From contig JAPQWV010000652.1 in the NCBI GenBank assembly GCA_027422505.1, forward strand, positions 62,001 to 126,000: 64,000 bases of DNA, given 5' to 3'. The position numbers and the translations under genes were made by a program. How positions within the stretch are numbered: the first letter of the stretch is position 1; each line of letters starts with the position of its first letter. This document shows positions 33,630 to 44,539 of this stretch, one piece after another. Origin of the DNA: Craterostigma plantagineum. Taxonomy: Eukaryota > Streptophyta > Magnoliopsida > Lamiales > Linderniaceae. The notes below the pieces were generated by a model. It searched no databases, was not told where the DNA came from, and worked only from the letters and a program-made list of their open reading frames with translations.

Positions 33630-33980
33630 TGTAATAAACATACCAACAGTGATCAACGGTTTTGGATCGAGGAAATGGATTTTGTAGGAGGTGACAATTT
33701 TTTCTTGCAAACATTATTCGTTTAACATAGCCACGTGGTTAAGTTACACGTGGCTCACATGCCCAGATTAACTTCACATGCAAACATGTGAAGTGAATTT
33801 GATTAATCCTCTAATAATAATCCTTAATTAAGCTACTAATTCAACTTCCTATGAAGAACTAATATGCTTTAAGTGCTTTTCCATGTGCTCTGCTCTGCCC
33901 TGCCTTCAGTTAGAGCTCTCCTATTTATTTTCACACACCCCATCCCATCAAAGCCTACCTTATTTACAACCCAAATTTTA
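33630..33980 (+). promoter_or_regulatory. Upstream region and 5' UTR of the HLH gene
   Basis: Between the fold-back element and the ATG at 33981. A TATA-like word (CTATTTATTT) lies at about 33919-33928. CACATG/CACGTGG words occur near 33730-33790, but no regulator can be named from them. Confidence 0.35.
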
Positions 33981-34265
33981 ATGGGTTCTTCCAATAAGAG
34001 GGTTTACCCAACTGCCGCCGCCGTGGGACGGCTGAGGTGTAAGCCGTGCGGCCGCCGGAGAGTCGTCTACGGCGGTTCCTCTGTTTCCGACAAGCTCAAG
34101 GCCTTACAAACCCTCTTACCACCATCAGCAGATTCTTCACATCATGTCATGAATACAGAGCAGCTTTTCAAGGAGACAGCTGAGTACGTATTACTGTTGA
34201 AGACTCAAGTTCTTGTTTTGCAGAAGCTAGTTGATTTCTACGGTTCTGAGAACAATGTCAGTTAA
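33981..34265 (+). CDS. Atypical helix-loop-helix protein (UPBEAT1/IBH1-like)
   Basis: A 94-aa protein. The N-terminal third is basic (residues 6-32, including CKPCGRRRVV). Then come helix 1 (VSDKLKALQTLLP, about 35-47), a loop (PSADSSHHVM) and helix 2 (TEQLFKETAEYVLLLKTQVLVLQKLVDFYG, about 59-88). The helix 2 pattern LFxxTAxYxLxLxxxVxVxQ is that of plant atypical bHLH proteins such as UPBEAT1 and IBH1. These lack a canonical DNA-binding basic helix with the H-E-R residues, and many act by binding other bHLH factors. The start at 33981 is preferred over an upstream in-frame ATG at 33873, because the family begins close to the basic region and the upstream part lies where a TATA box and leader are expected. 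Single exon. Confidence 0.72.
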   Translation: MGSSNKRVYPTAAAVGRLRCKPCGRRRVVYGGSSVSDKLKALQTLLPPSADSSHHVMNTEQLFKETAEYVLLLKTQVLVLQKLVDFYGSENNVS

Positions 34266-34727
34266 GAAGAGTATCCATCCGTAGTAAATAATGGAACTTT
34301 TATGAGTATTTCCTTTTCTTTGTATGATTTTCTGAGATACTAGTAAGAACAAGGAAAGATAATTAATGTTTCTCTTTTTTTTTTAGTTCATTTTCTTGTT
34401 TCAGTTCTGTATTTTTCTTTCTAAGTAGGTGTTAGTACTTTCAGTTCAGTTACCATCGTTTCCTGCTCCTGGCTCGTCTATGGGATAGCTTGATTGCAGA
34501 AATCATATATATGTACACGTTCAGGAAAACATATTATATTGCAGAAATCATATATGTGCGTGTTATTATGTCTTTCTTAATTCATTCAAGTGATGATGAA
34601 CAGATAGACTTGAGTTGCGTGTTGTAATTATCCCCACATGATGTCTGATTTCTACAGGCAGATATGTTCCCTTATGTAGTGACAACTTCCACATGCCAAA
34701 CTACATCTCACACACATATATAAATGA
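34266..34727. other. HLH gene 3' flank
   Basis: Contains the likely 3' UTR (T-rich, about 34266-34420). Nothing else recognised. Confidence 0.5.
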
Positions 34728-34730
34728 TTA

Positions 34731-35080
34731 AATCATCTCCAAACGCATTTTCATAGTTTGCATAACTATTCTCAACACTTAACCCGTGAGAGCAAATGCA
34801 AAAGAATATTTTTGTTTTCCATGTCACATCAACTTTGTAACTTTTCAATATGGCCTCTATATTTTACTACACTTTTTAATAATTCAATACAAGTAAATGA
34901 CTTATTTGCAATTTTAAAACAGCAAACGCATTTTTGCATTTAGACGCAGATTTGCGTTCGAAACAGGAGAGAGAAAGCAAAGAATGCATTTTGCATTTGC
35001 GTTTGCAATACTGTTGGAACATTTCTTTTACTGCATTTTTTCATTTGCGTTAGCGTGTTTAGGTACCATTGGAGATGGTC
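34731..35080. mobile_element. MITE, possibly PIF/Harbinger-like
   Basis: The ends form an imperfect inverted repeat (AATCATCTCCAAACG at left; reverse complement of the right end GACCATCTCCAATGG). They are flanked by TTA on both sides (34728-34730 and 35081-35083), the TSD of PIF/Harbinger elements. The interior has repeated tttgcatttgcgtttgca-like words. No ORF. A three-base TSD is weak evidence. Confidence 0.5.
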
Positions 35081-35210
35081 TTAACTCTTAATAATAACAT
35101 TTTGCTCGTTCAATTCTTGAACTTTCACAGCCACACACTGAAGCATAAAACATTAGAACAGAAACATTTCCGACTTCAAGCTCACGTTAATCACTTCATA
35201 AAACATGCTA

Positions 35211-36686
35211 TTAATGATTCCCCTTAATCCAGCCCATAAACTCACAAAAGTTCTCATGAGAAACCCCACCTTCCCTAACACCATCAATAATCTTCCTTTG
35301 AAGCTCCAAAGCCCTTCCTCTGTAACCCCCATCGCCCAAAACCATCTCCAATTTGCTCAAAATCTCCTCTCTCTCGATAAAAATCCCATCTTTCTCAAAC
35401 CCTAATCCAGTCCTCCAATGATCCACGATAAACCGCCGATTGATAAACTGATCGGCGAAATACGGCCAGCAAAGCATCGGCACGCCGTTGCTCGCCGCCT
35501 CCACCGTCGAATTCCAGCCGCAGTGAGTCACAAAGCAAGCTATCGATCTGTGGGCCAAAACTTCTTGCTGGGGCGCCCAGCCCACCACTTTCCCTCGGCG
35601 CCCGACCCGACCCTTAAACCCGACTGGGAAAGCTTCTTCGACGTCCTTCGTCATATCTCCTCTGACGACCCAAAGAAACGGTCTCTTCGTCAGCTCTAAG
35701 CCCAAAGCTAGCTCTTTCAGCTGAGCTTCGTCGAACACTGTAAAGCTGCCGAAAGCAACGTACACGACGGAGTTGTCTTCTTCGCCGTCGAGCCATTCGA
35801 GGCAGCCGGAATCTTCCGGCCAGAAGTAGCCGGAGGATTTTCCGGCGCCGCGGTTGCTCGCTATTAGAGGGCCTATCGGCGTGCAGCCGCCCACGAATTC
35901 GTGCACCCCAGGCTCTAAATCGGCGGTGGAATTGCAGACGATCTTCTCAGCTAATTTCAAGGGTTCGTTGTTTTGTAGTATGTTTCGAAATACGGCTTTT
36001 CTCATTCCTTGGTCGGGGAGGCACGCCCAGGCGAGGTGGTCGGTGCTTATTTCAGGCGTCGCCGGCGAGAGTTTGAACATCCGAGTCTTTGTCGGCGTAC
36101 CTAATCAAGAAAACAAGCGACGGTTATTTCAAAATGGTAATAAAAAGAGCAGCTTTGCTTTGCCAGCCACGTAAGAAGCTATCATGGGTAAACGAAGACT
36201 GCCTTCGATGTCTATAATCCCATCTTCGATGAGTTTCTGGGCGTTGCTGATTAAGGCCAACAACATGGTCGGCGTAGAACTGAAGACTGCCCTCTTAATT
36301 CCCAGCTTATGGGCAACCACTAAAGACGAAGCCATGTAAGCGTCTGCTATAAAGCAAGTGACTTTATCGTCACTCTGCTCAGCGTTTATGCGTTCGACGA
36401 GCGATTCTACTTCCCGGGGAAGGACTTGCCTGAGCGAATCGGTTAGTTTCGAGTGGTTGTTTCTGTCTTCGTTAGGCTCTAACCCGTCTGGGAATGAGGC
36501 TAAGTCTATCATTTCGTGCAATTCAACAGTTTCAGACAGTGATTTGATCATTCGCTTGTGGTTGAACTCAGTGTTCAAGAACGTTACTTTGAAGCCATTG
36601 ATGGCAAGGCATTGGGAGATTTCGACGAGGGGAATGACGTGGCCTTGGGCTGGGTATGGTATAATTAGTACGTGAGGTTTTCCCAT
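35211..36686 (-). CDS. UDP-glycosyltransferase (UGT83A-like)
   Basis: Family 1 glycosyltransferase moving a sugar from a UDP-sugar to a small molecule in the cytosol. Two exons (36686-36200 and 35100-numbered end corrected here as 36100-35211) with a 99-bp intron (36199-36101) give 458 aa. The N-terminus MGKPHVLIIPYPAQGHVIP has the acceptor-side catalytic His of the family (PYPAQGH). The C-terminal PSPG box is complete: WAPQQEVLAHRSIACFVTHC, then GWNSTVEAASNGVPMLCWPY and FADQ, ending in Gln. Overall similarity is closest, from memory, to Arabidopsis UGT83A1 (LIEDGIIDIEG and FKLSP blocks). The donor used (GCA|GTCTTC) is weak; a GC donor two bases upstream would also keep frame. Sugar donor and acceptor cannot be read from sequence. 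Confidence 0.87.
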
Positions 36687-36746
36687 GTTTTTTTTTTCAG
36701 ATTTTATTACCTCAGAAATCTATCGAGTTTGATTCATGTCTGAAAC

Positions 36747-36754
36747 TTTTTATA
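36747..36754 (-). promoter_or_regulatory. Candidate TATA box of the UGT gene
   Basis: TATAAAAA on the minus strand about 61 bp before the ATG at 36686. Position fits a core promoter with a short leader; not otherwise supported. Confidence 0.45.
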
Positions 36755-36759
36755 GGTAA

Positions 36760-37097
36760 AGTTGGTTGGTCAGGAACAAGAATTTGAACATGGAACTGAT
36801 ACTTTTTCGTAGAACATTTTCCTTTTGTCTCATTCTTTTCTCTCCTTGTTAGTTTCTGAACCTTAGTTATCATCAAGTGTGATTATTCATTTGCTGGCTG
36901 TTATTACAAGGCTTCTCTTGTAATATTTTCTTTGTTTTTTTTTTTTTCCAGGCTGAGACAAGCACGTAATGTGGCACCAATTTTTTTTTTTTCAGCATTT
37001 ATTTATTGAAAAAAGATGCTGCGAATTTTTCAAGGCCGGCCTTTAGATTCTTATATATCAACCTATGAATTTAATGAAAAAGATGCTTAGATGATAT
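36760..37097. other. UGT upstream intergenic DNA
   Basis: Contains two poly(T) runs (about 36937-36950 and 36980-36993) and no recognisable gene. Confidence 0.45.
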
Positions 37098-37164
37098 GAA
37101 AAACTCGGAAATGATGATTTGGGAGAATACAATTTCTATTCTATTGAGAGTACAATATATAATA

Positions 37165-37406
37165 CTCCTTCCGTCCCAAACCATTTTATACATTTTACTA
37201 TATTGGGCGTCCCACTTTTTTTGTACATTTCCTTATTTAGTAAAAAACTATCACAAACAATCAATATAATAATATTAAGTATTATCAAAAGACGTGTCAA
37301 AATATACACTTTTTTACCTTTTAAGTGTACTATATTATTAAAATATTCAGTTTCTTAAAACCCGTGTAAAACCCCAAATGTCCAAAATGATTTGGGACGG
37401 AGGGAG
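37165..37406. mobile_element. Stowaway (Tc1/mariner) MITE in a Copia LTR
   Basis: 242 bp with the classic ends CTCCTTCCGTCCCAAACCAT and (right end, reverse complement) CTCCCTCCGTCCCAAATCAT, flanked by TA (37163-37164 and 37407-37408). The interior is AT-rich and palindromic. The other LTR of the same element (42074-42286) lacks it, so the empty site is visible and the MITE came later. Confidence 0.93.
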
Positions 37407-37614
37407 TAGTTTACACCAACACTCCTTCCCTAATATATGGAATAAATCATTCCCTAAAATATGGAATAACATCACCTAACATTACTCCCTAATTTCGGCA
37501 ACACTAATGCCTTAATTTATGGAACAAAAACAGGAAATAATAAAATAATATTTTGACACTCCCCCTCAAGCTGGTTTAAAGATATCTTTCATTCCCAGCT
37601 TGCATACAAACCAT

Positions 37615-38052
37615 TCAAACTCTTTTTTTGTATAGTCCCTTTGTTAGTATGTCGGCTACTTGCTTCTTCGTAGGAATATAGTTCACACAAATAACGTCGT
37701 TATCTATTTTTTCTTTGATGAAGTGCTTGTCAACCTCCACATGCTTTGTGCGATCGTGAAGTACTGGATTATGAGCAATTGAGATTGCTGCTTTGTTATC
37801 ACAATGCATTTTTATTGGCCTTGATACTGAAATTTTCAACTCCAGTAATAATCTTTTGATCCACAAAACTTCACAAATTCCTTGTGCTAGGGATCTGAAC
37901 TCAGCCTCCGCGCTGCTTTGAGCTGCCACATTCTGCTTCTTGCTGCGCCATGTGACTAAATTACCTCCTACAAAAGAGCAATATCCTGAAGTAGACCTTC
38001 TATCAATTGGATTTCCAGCCCAGTCTGCACCACTATAAGCTTCAACTTGCAT
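37615..38052 (-). pseudogene. Copia B RNase H fragment
   Basis: Good RNase H motifs: YSGADWAGNPIDRRSTSGYC, SSAEAEFRSLAQGICEVLW, HCDNKAAISIAHNPV, DRTKHVEVDKHFI, ADILTKGL. This is the best-preserved piece, but frame breaks separate it from the reverse transcriptase. Confidence 0.88.
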
Positions 38053-38065
38053 ATGTCCCTTACGA

Positions 38066-38997
38066 CTAAATAGAAGACCTTTCCCGGGATGCCTTAAGAT
38101 ATCTCAAGATCCGGTAGACTGCTTCGAAGTGTTCAAGTCCTGGTGAGTGCATGAACTGACTAACAACACTTACCGGAAATGCTATATCGGGTCGAGTATG
38201 GGATAAATATATCAATTTTCCAACTAGCCTCTGATAGCGCTCAACCTCCTTTACAGATTTTTCTTTTGCTAGTTGCAGCTTGACGTTAGGCTCCATAGGT
38301 GACTCAACCGGCTTACATCCTAGCATACCTGTTTTCAATAATAAATCAAGGACATACTTGCGTTGATTCACAAATATACCTTCCTTGGATCTCGCAAACT
38401 CCATTCCAAGAAAGTATTTCAACACTCCCAGGTCTTTGACTTCTTTCCCAAGCTTCTCTTTAAGTTCTGCGAGTTCCTTATCATCACTCCCCGTCAAGAT
38501 CATCAAAATATACAATCAACACAGATATTTTACCTTCCTTTGCGTGTTTGTAGAACATGGTGTGATCGGCTTGACTTTGGATATAGTCAAGTCGCTTCAT
38601 GACATTGCCAAAACGTTCGAACCACGCCCTAGGAGACTGCTTAAGGCCATACAAGGCCTTCTTTAGTCTGCACACCTTTCCAGTATTGGACTTTGTTTCA
38701 AACTGGAGGAATACTCATAAACAATTCTTCATCTAGATCTCCATTGAGGAATTTGACATCTAGCTGGTATAGGGGCTAATCAAGATTGACTGCAAGTGAC
38801 AATAGTACTCGAATTGAGTTAATTTTTGCTACAGGTGAAAATGTCTCTTGGTAATCTATTCCATATGTCTGCGTGAACCCTTTGGCTACTAGTCTTGCCT
38901 TATATATCTCCACACTTCCATTAGGTCTACTTTTTATTGTGAAGACCCATTTGCACCCTACGGTCCTTTGATCCTTAGGAGCTGCGACAAATCCCAA
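38066..38997 (-). pseudogene. Copia B reverse transcriptase fragments
   Basis: Pieces at 38776-38997 ([40 protein letters not shown]), 38484-38675 (LKKALYGLKQSPRAWFE, where the catalytic YVDD has become VYFDD near 38490) and 38066-38515 (LKYFLGMEFARS, YLSHTRPDIAF). Three frames, no continuous protein. Confidence 0.87.
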
Positions 38998-40060
38998 GTA
39001 TCATTTTTCTTCAAGGCATTCATTTCTTCAAACACTGGTAATCTCCAATCCCGGTCTGCTAGTGCTTCCTGAATGTTTCTAGGCACAACATGTTTCGAAA
39101 TATTAGTAGTAAATGCCTTCTGTGTTTCGGATAGATGATCATAGGTTATATATCTTGCTATGGGATATTTGGCGCAGGTTCTAGTACCTTTCCGTAAGGC
39201 AATAGGAAGATCAATATCATTTTTTTTGTAGGGTTGAACTTTCAAGACTACTATTGGAAGGTTCGGGGACAATAGGTAGAGGAATAGAGTTAGGAGGAAA
39301 AAAGGTACCTGATGTATCTACAATTCCATTGCCCTGGAGTTCAGATTGAGCTTGTACTAGAATTGTTAGTTCATCTCCTCCTGTTTTTTGAATATTCCTT
39401 CTAGAATAAATCTGAGGTTCAAGGATATTTCGGTTTTTTTTCATCCGTAGTATTCCCTCTTCTGACAAACCAATTTCATGGTCAATGACTTCTGGTTCAA
39501 GATCCTTGTTTTTAAATTCGAGAGGTTGGTTAATAACAGTTGGAAGAGGCTCAGATATTTCCCAAAAATTTGATTCATGTAAGCTCACCCCCTGAATTAA
39601 AATTTTTGTAAAGTATGGTATTGTTTCCATGAAAGTGGCGTCGACTGTTATGAAAATACTTTAGTGATGAGATTAAAAAATTTATAGCCTTTGCGATTTG
39701 CGGCATAACACAAAAAAACGCACTTCTCTGCCCTAGGGTCTAATTTTGACCTGGACATTTTCGGTATATGCACATATGCAATGCAACCAAATATTTTAAG
39801 CGGTAAATCTGAATTGATACGAGATGTTGGAAAATATTTTTTCAAACATTCTACTGGGGCAATATGTTTTAAGACTCGAGTGGGCATCCTATTTATCAAA
39901 TATGCTGCAGTTAAAATCGCGTCACCCCACAAATATTTCGGAATATTCATGTAAAACATGATAGCTCTAGCAACTTCAAGTAAGTGTTTATTTTTCCTTT
40001 CTGAAAACCCATTTTGTTCGGGGGTGTCAGCACATGTTGATTGATGTAGCACGCCTTTTT
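38958..40060 (-). pseudogene. Copia B integrase and linker fragments
   Basis: 39648-40060 holds the C-terminal part of the integrase core (the motif around TPEQNGFSERKNKHLLEVAR carries the third catalytic Glu, then IPKYLWGDAILTAAYLINR). 39217-39630 and 38958-39272 are the variable linker and the start of the reverse transcriptase. The first half of the integrase core (about 40060-40700) is too decayed to form an ORF. Confidence 0.75.
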
Positions 40061-40736
40061 CTTTTAAAAAAAAACTTCCATATATTGGTTGAAATATTAT
40101 GTTCCATTATCGGTTCTTAAAATGCTTATTTTTGTTTGAAATTGATTTTCAATTAGATTAAAAAATCCAGATTTTACCAACCTCGTTTTTTTCTTTCATA
40201 AAAAAAAACCCAGCAAAGTCGAGTATGATCATCCGTAAAAGTTACAAACCATTTTTTCCTGAAGAAGTAGTTACCTTTGAGGGACCCCACACATCACTAT
40301 GAAATAGGTAAAAAGGCTTTGACTCCGAATAGGGTTTTTGAACATAAGTTTTTCGTCGACTTTTAGCAAGAACACAAGATTCGCATTGGAAATAAAAAAA
40401 CATTCACTTTTTTAAATAAGTAAGGAAATAAAAATTTCATTTATGAAAAAGTAGGGTGGCCTAACCGGAGATGCCATACCATTATTTGATCACAAACAGA
40501 AAGGGAACTGATACCACTAAGCCCTTGAACAACTTATAATCAAGTGGAATACTCTCAAAGTAGTAGAGACCACTAATCATTCTAGCACTGCCAATCGTCA
40601 TCCCCGAGCTCCGGTCCTAAAAAATACAGTGAGAGTCACAGAAAATCACATGACAGAGTCTTTGGATAACTTGCTAACAGACAAAAGGTTGCAGGCAAGT
40701 TTGGGTACGTAAAGAACATATTTCAGGTCTATCTTC

Positions 40737-40937
40737 TCAGAAATTGTGACCAAACCTTTTCCAACAATGGGTGAAAGACTTCCCTTTAACCTTTTTATTT
40801 TCAAAGTAGGGTGAGTAGTGTTTCAATAGGTCAAGGCAGTTGGTCATATGATCAGATGCTCCAGAGTCAATGATCCAGGGAGCAAAAATTCTGAAACCAC
40901 AAGAAAAAGCATTTATTTCGTTACCTGTGTGTGGCAC
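40737..40937 (-). pseudogene. Copia B protease fragment
   Basis: Contains APWIIDSGASDHMTN, the intact Copia aspartic-protease active site (DSGAS). It is not in frame with gag. Confidence 0.82.
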
Positions 40938-41068
40938 GGAAACTTTCGGAAACTAGAAGAGGAACCTGATTTCAACAGTGCAAGAAGTTGTTGCAGCCGC
41001 TCGTTGGTGATGGTAATAGCAGCAGTCTCAGCTTCATTTGCAGAGGGAAGGGCGCGACTGTTTTTCTC

Positions 41069-41983
41069 TCACGTTATGCCCTGAAAATTTGTAGGTTTGT
41101 CGTGGATTTTCCAGCAGTTTTCTCGAGTGTGGCGCGGCTTGTTGCAGTGGTCGCACCATACACTTGGTTTCTCCTCTAATTTTCTTCTGTTGGCAGCACT
41201 TTTGCGCATGTTTGGGGCTGTCGACCTCATAGCTTGCACAGGTTCATATCCTGCTGTCATGATCAAGGCAGAGCCCTCCATAGCGGTAGTAGCAGGTCCT
41301 TTCTTGCCGAGCATAACATTCCGGCGACTTTCCTCTCTTCTAACTTCAGCAAACACCTCTCCTAGGGATGGCAACGGTCTTCCGATGATTCTCCCCCTCA
41401 CCTCGTCAAAGTCCACATTGAGACCAGCTAAAAACTTGAAGATACGACTATCTTCCACAGTTTTCTTGTGGTATTGTCCATCTTCAGGATTCTTCCACTC
41501 ATACGCATCGAAGAGATATAGGTCTTGCCACAGTCTCTTCAAGGAGTTGAAGTACTTGGTAATTGTTTCTTCGCCTTGTACCGATCCACCAAGTTTGAGA
41601 GTCAACTCATAGATCTGAGACTGATTTCCTAAATCAGAGTACGTCTGATTTACGTTCGCCCATAACTCATGCGCCGTAGGGAAGCACATATAATTAGCGC
41701 CGATCTCTTCTTCCATGGAATTTACTAGCCATGTCATTACCATAGAATTTTCAGCATCCCTTGTATCATACATTGGATCTTTCTCCGATGGAGCCTTCTC
41801 GTCACCCGTTAAGTAACCCATCTTTCCTCGGCCTCGGATATACATCCGTACTGACTGGGACCATCTTAGGAAGTTGTCGTCGTTCAGCTTGATGGTTGTA
41901 ATTTGGACGGGATGTGAGTCAGATATTGTTTTATGCGTGTTTCTCGGGGGTTGTGGCTGGTCAACGCCGGAAATTTCAGACAT
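41069..41983 (-). pseudogene. Copia B gag ORF
   Basis: A 304-aa ORF with the retrotransposon Copia N-terminal motif (ITTIKLNDDNFLRWSQSVRM), a UBN2-type capsid region (ELWANVNQTYSDLGNQSQIY) and a complete CCHC knuckle (WCDHCNKPRHTRENCWK) near residue 280. This part is still open from its ATG, but downstream protease and pol are frameshifted, so it belongs to a dead element. Confidence 0.82.
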
Positions 41984-42060
41984 GGTTTTGGCTTAAAAAA
42001 AAGGTGCTGAAAAGAAATTATGCAGAGGAAAAAATATATCGCTGGAGTTTTTTTTGTGAG

Positions 42061-42073
42061 TGCTCTGATACCA
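42061..42073 (-). other. Copia B primer-binding site (initiator tRNA-Met)
   Basis: The plus strand reads TGCTCTGATACCA immediately before the LTR at 42074; its complement pairs with the initiator tRNA-Met 3' end. Confidence 0.85.
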
Positions 42074-42532
42074 ACTCGGAAATGATGATTTGGGAGAATA
42101 CAATTTCTATTCTATTGAGAGTACAATATATAATAGCTTACACCAACACTCCTTCCCTAAAATATGGAATAAATCATTCCCTAAAATATGATGAAATCAG
42201 CTACTAACATTACTCACCAATTTCAGCAACACTAATGCCTTAATTTATGGAACAAAAACAGGAAATAATAAAATAATGTTTTGACAGAAAATGAAGTCAT
42301 CTTTGCAGTACATATCTTGTGTAGTAGATTCTTCCGGTTTTGATGATATAGAGAACACTAATGAAGAAAGAACTATATAAACTAAAGATATATTTTCCCA
42401 TATTGTTTCCTTACAAAAGATCATATGAACTTGCATTCTTCAAACATAAGCTTACAAATAGGATACAAGCTAATGAAATAGTCCCTAAGCTTAATGAGTG
42501 TGTGATATAGCAAGAAATTCACAAAAAACACC

Positions 42533-44539
42533 TCACTTCTTATGCCCACCGTGTAACGATTTCTGGGACCCTTCGAAAAGATCCAGCAAGAAATCTTCCA
42601 AATCATCAGCACTATACTTTATATGCTTTTCGCTAATATGATTAATATGCCTCCCAACAAAAGTTCGATAAGCTTGTATTACCTTCAGCGAAGTCGATAT
42701 CCTAAGGTCCTCTCTTAGCTGAGGGTCCCTAACCGACCAGCTCGTCTGGCTCTTATAGACATCCTCGAACGCCGTGTAAAAGCTCTGAAGCCTCTCCTTC
42801 AAAAGGGTCTTCGAAACCGAGCTCGAGCCAGGGTTGTGAATCCCCTCGTCTTTCAGCAGGGAAAGAATCGAACTCCATGTAGCCTTTTCGTAGTTCATGG
42901 CGTGCCTCTGAAACTTCCAGTTGTGTTTCCTTATCCATTCGTCGCCCAAAACAGTCCTCAGCTCAGAGTTCTTGACCTTCTCAGCCATGTAATGGATGTT
43001 GTTCGTCAGAAAAAGCTGCTGTAATGACTCTTCCCTGTACATCTTCGCCTTCTCTTCGAGGTTGGATTCTAACACCATCATTAGGGATCGAAAATGGACG
43101 CCCATTGGAGAATCAGAAGTCGTCTGCGTTCCCTTATATTCTTCGTCATTACTATGATTCTCATTGGACCGTAAGAAATTAGCTCCGTCTTCTTCTTCCT
43201 TGAAAACCTCGTCGAGCGTTTTGCTGTAATCCATGAGTGTCCTGACGTAGTTCATTACATACCTAGTTAGGTGGTGGACCCCACCGCCCGGGAAAGCATT
43301 GGGAGATACATTGGCCCCAACTTTTTCCTCAAACTCAAGGAAGGTCATCTTTGCACATTCGCCCAATCTCTTCATAGTGTCGACGAATTCGCTCTTTATT
43401 ACTGCGCCCGCCTCGTCGCAGTAAAGGGAGCTTACGTCTGGGACAAGCTCTCCAAGAACCTCGTACATGTAAAGAACCCTAATCAGCTTCTCGGGCTGCC
43501 GGGGCCCGATCGAAACAGCTTCCCCAAAGTTGAGTAGCTGCAAAACAGCAGTTTTAGAAGACTCGACGAAGCAATCGCTGCTGACCGATTCGATCTCACC
43601 GAAGATCTGATCACAGAGCAGCTTTTCGCTTGAGAGGTAAACCCTAACGAAGATCTTCATTGCCCTAATCCATCGCCTAATCTTTGAGTCCAGGGCATTC
43701 CATTCCATCCTAAGAACATCCTCTATGCTCATCCTTTCAACTTCGAGGATGAAGAGGCAGTCGTCTAGGGCATCTTTCTGAACGTTGACGAACGCCTGGG
43801 AACATTCCCGCCCATAATCGCAATCGAACATGAGATTCGCAATGTTTTTAAGGTCTGGGATTACGTAGGGATGAACGAGCTCGATTATGTATTCCTCTGA
43901 GGCCCTCCCAAGGCTGTCCCTTTGCGCCACGTCATCGGTCGAATCCCCGCCAGAGGAGATGATCGAAGCTGCTTCGTTTAGCTCGTCTTCGCTCGAACGA
44001 AAGGACATTTGCTCGGGCTCGAAGGGTTGTCTGTTATGGACGAGCAAGTGAGTGAACTCTTCTTCGAGCCTAGACATTGCTGTCTGAAGGATATCGTGGG
44101 CCTGTCTGAGAAGGGATCCATTATCGCCTTCGTCTACTTCATCACCGTTCTTACTATCTTGGGCTTTGCCCTCTAACGACTCTGTTACTTTCTTGAGTTC
44201 GTCGACTGATTTGAGGTATTCGTAGGCTTCGTCGGGCCCACTGTCCCATATCAGAGATTGATCCTTTTCCCAAAATTCGATCTTCGCACGAATCTTGTTT
44301 AATTTCTGCTCTGTTTCATCAGTGGAGTCCCCTTCTTCTTCGTTTGAATCTCCATTGCCATTTTCGTTGCTGATTAGCGCTAGGGTTGACAATTTTGAGC
44401 CCAAATTCGCCAAGATTTTCCTCTCGTCGTCGGTCAAATTCTTTTTCGTCTCTAAGGCTTTCGATATATGTTTGAGTTGAGCTATTAAATCTTCTGCTTC
44501 GCCTTCTATATTAGGCGTTGCGATGTTACAGTCCCCCAT
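42533..44539 (-). CDS. EXO70 family exocyst subunit
   Basis: Subunit of the exocyst, the complex that tethers secretory vesicles to the plasma membrane; EXO70 binds membrane phosphoinositides. An intronless ORF of 668 aa, a usual length for plant EXO70 proteins, many of which are single-exon. The N-terminal about 200 residues are acidic and partly coiled (LEEEFTHLLVHNRQPFEPEQ is the conserved start of the rod region). The PF03081 domain spans about 260-650, with FGEIESVSSDCFVESSK, LIRVLYMYEVL, HHLTRYVMNYVRTLMDY, LFLTNNIHYMAEKVKNSEL, LGDEWIRKHNWKFQRHAMNY and VQ-like tail SLKVIQAYRTFVGRH. The start codon is the first ATG and the acidic leader continues directly into the domain. A TATAAAG lies at 44611-44617 on the minus strand, about 72 bp upstream. 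The subgroup is not assigned. Confidence 0.93.
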   Translation of the reverse strand: MGDCNIATPNIEGEAEDLIAQLKHISKALETKKNLTDDERKILANLGSKLSTLALISNENGNGDSNEEEGDSTDETEQKLNKIRAKIEFWEKDQSLIWDSGPDEAYEYLKSVDELKKVTESLEGKAQDSKNGDEVDEGDNGSLLRQAHDILQTAMSRLEEEFTHLLVHNRQPFEPEQMSFRSSEDELNEAASIISSGGDSTDDVAQRDSLGRASEEYIIELVHPYVIPDLKNIANLMFDCDYGRECSQAFVNVQKDALDDCLFILEVERMSIEDVLRMEWNALDSKIRRWIRAMKIFVRVYLSSEKLLCDQIFGEIESVSSDCFVESSKTAVLQLLNFGEAVSIGPRQPEKLIRVLYMYEVLGELVPDVSSLYCDEAGAVIKSEFVDTMKRLGECAKMTFLEFEEKVGANVSPNAFPGGGVHHLTRYVMNYVRTLMDYSKTLDEVFKEEEDGANFLRSNENHSNDEEYKGTQTTSDSPMGVHFRSLMMVLESNLEEKAKMYREESLQQLFLTNNIHYMAEKVKNSELRTVLGDEWIRKHNWKFQRHAMNYEKATWSSILSLLKDEGIHNPGSSSVSKTLLKERLQSFYTAFEDVYKSQTSWSVRDPQLREDLRISTSLKVIQAYRTFVGRHINHISEKHIKYSADDLEDFLLDLFEGSQKSLHGGHKK

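Larger units (their letters stand above)
37103..42286 (-). mobile_element. Degenerate Ty1/Copia retrotransposon B
   Basis: LTRs at 37103-37558 (3' LTR, enlarged by a 242-bp Stowaway MITE; about 212 bp without it) and 42074-42286 (213 bp, 5' LTR). A 5-bp TSD (GAAAA) lies at 37098-37102 and 42287-42291. The primer-binding site for initiator tRNA-Met directly follows the 5' LTR. Gag, protease, integrase, reverse transcriptase and RNase H lie in Copia order on the minus strand, in several broken frames. On the minus strand the LTR reads TGTCAAAA...CCGAGT, so it lacks the usual CA end. It lies between the UGT gene and the EXO70 gene, ending 247 bp from the EXO70 stop. Confidence 0.9.

Noticed and set aside
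42245..42532. Possible extra gene downstream of EXO70
   Set aside because: Short AT-rich ORF only; it is the EXO70 3' flank beside the Copia LTR.
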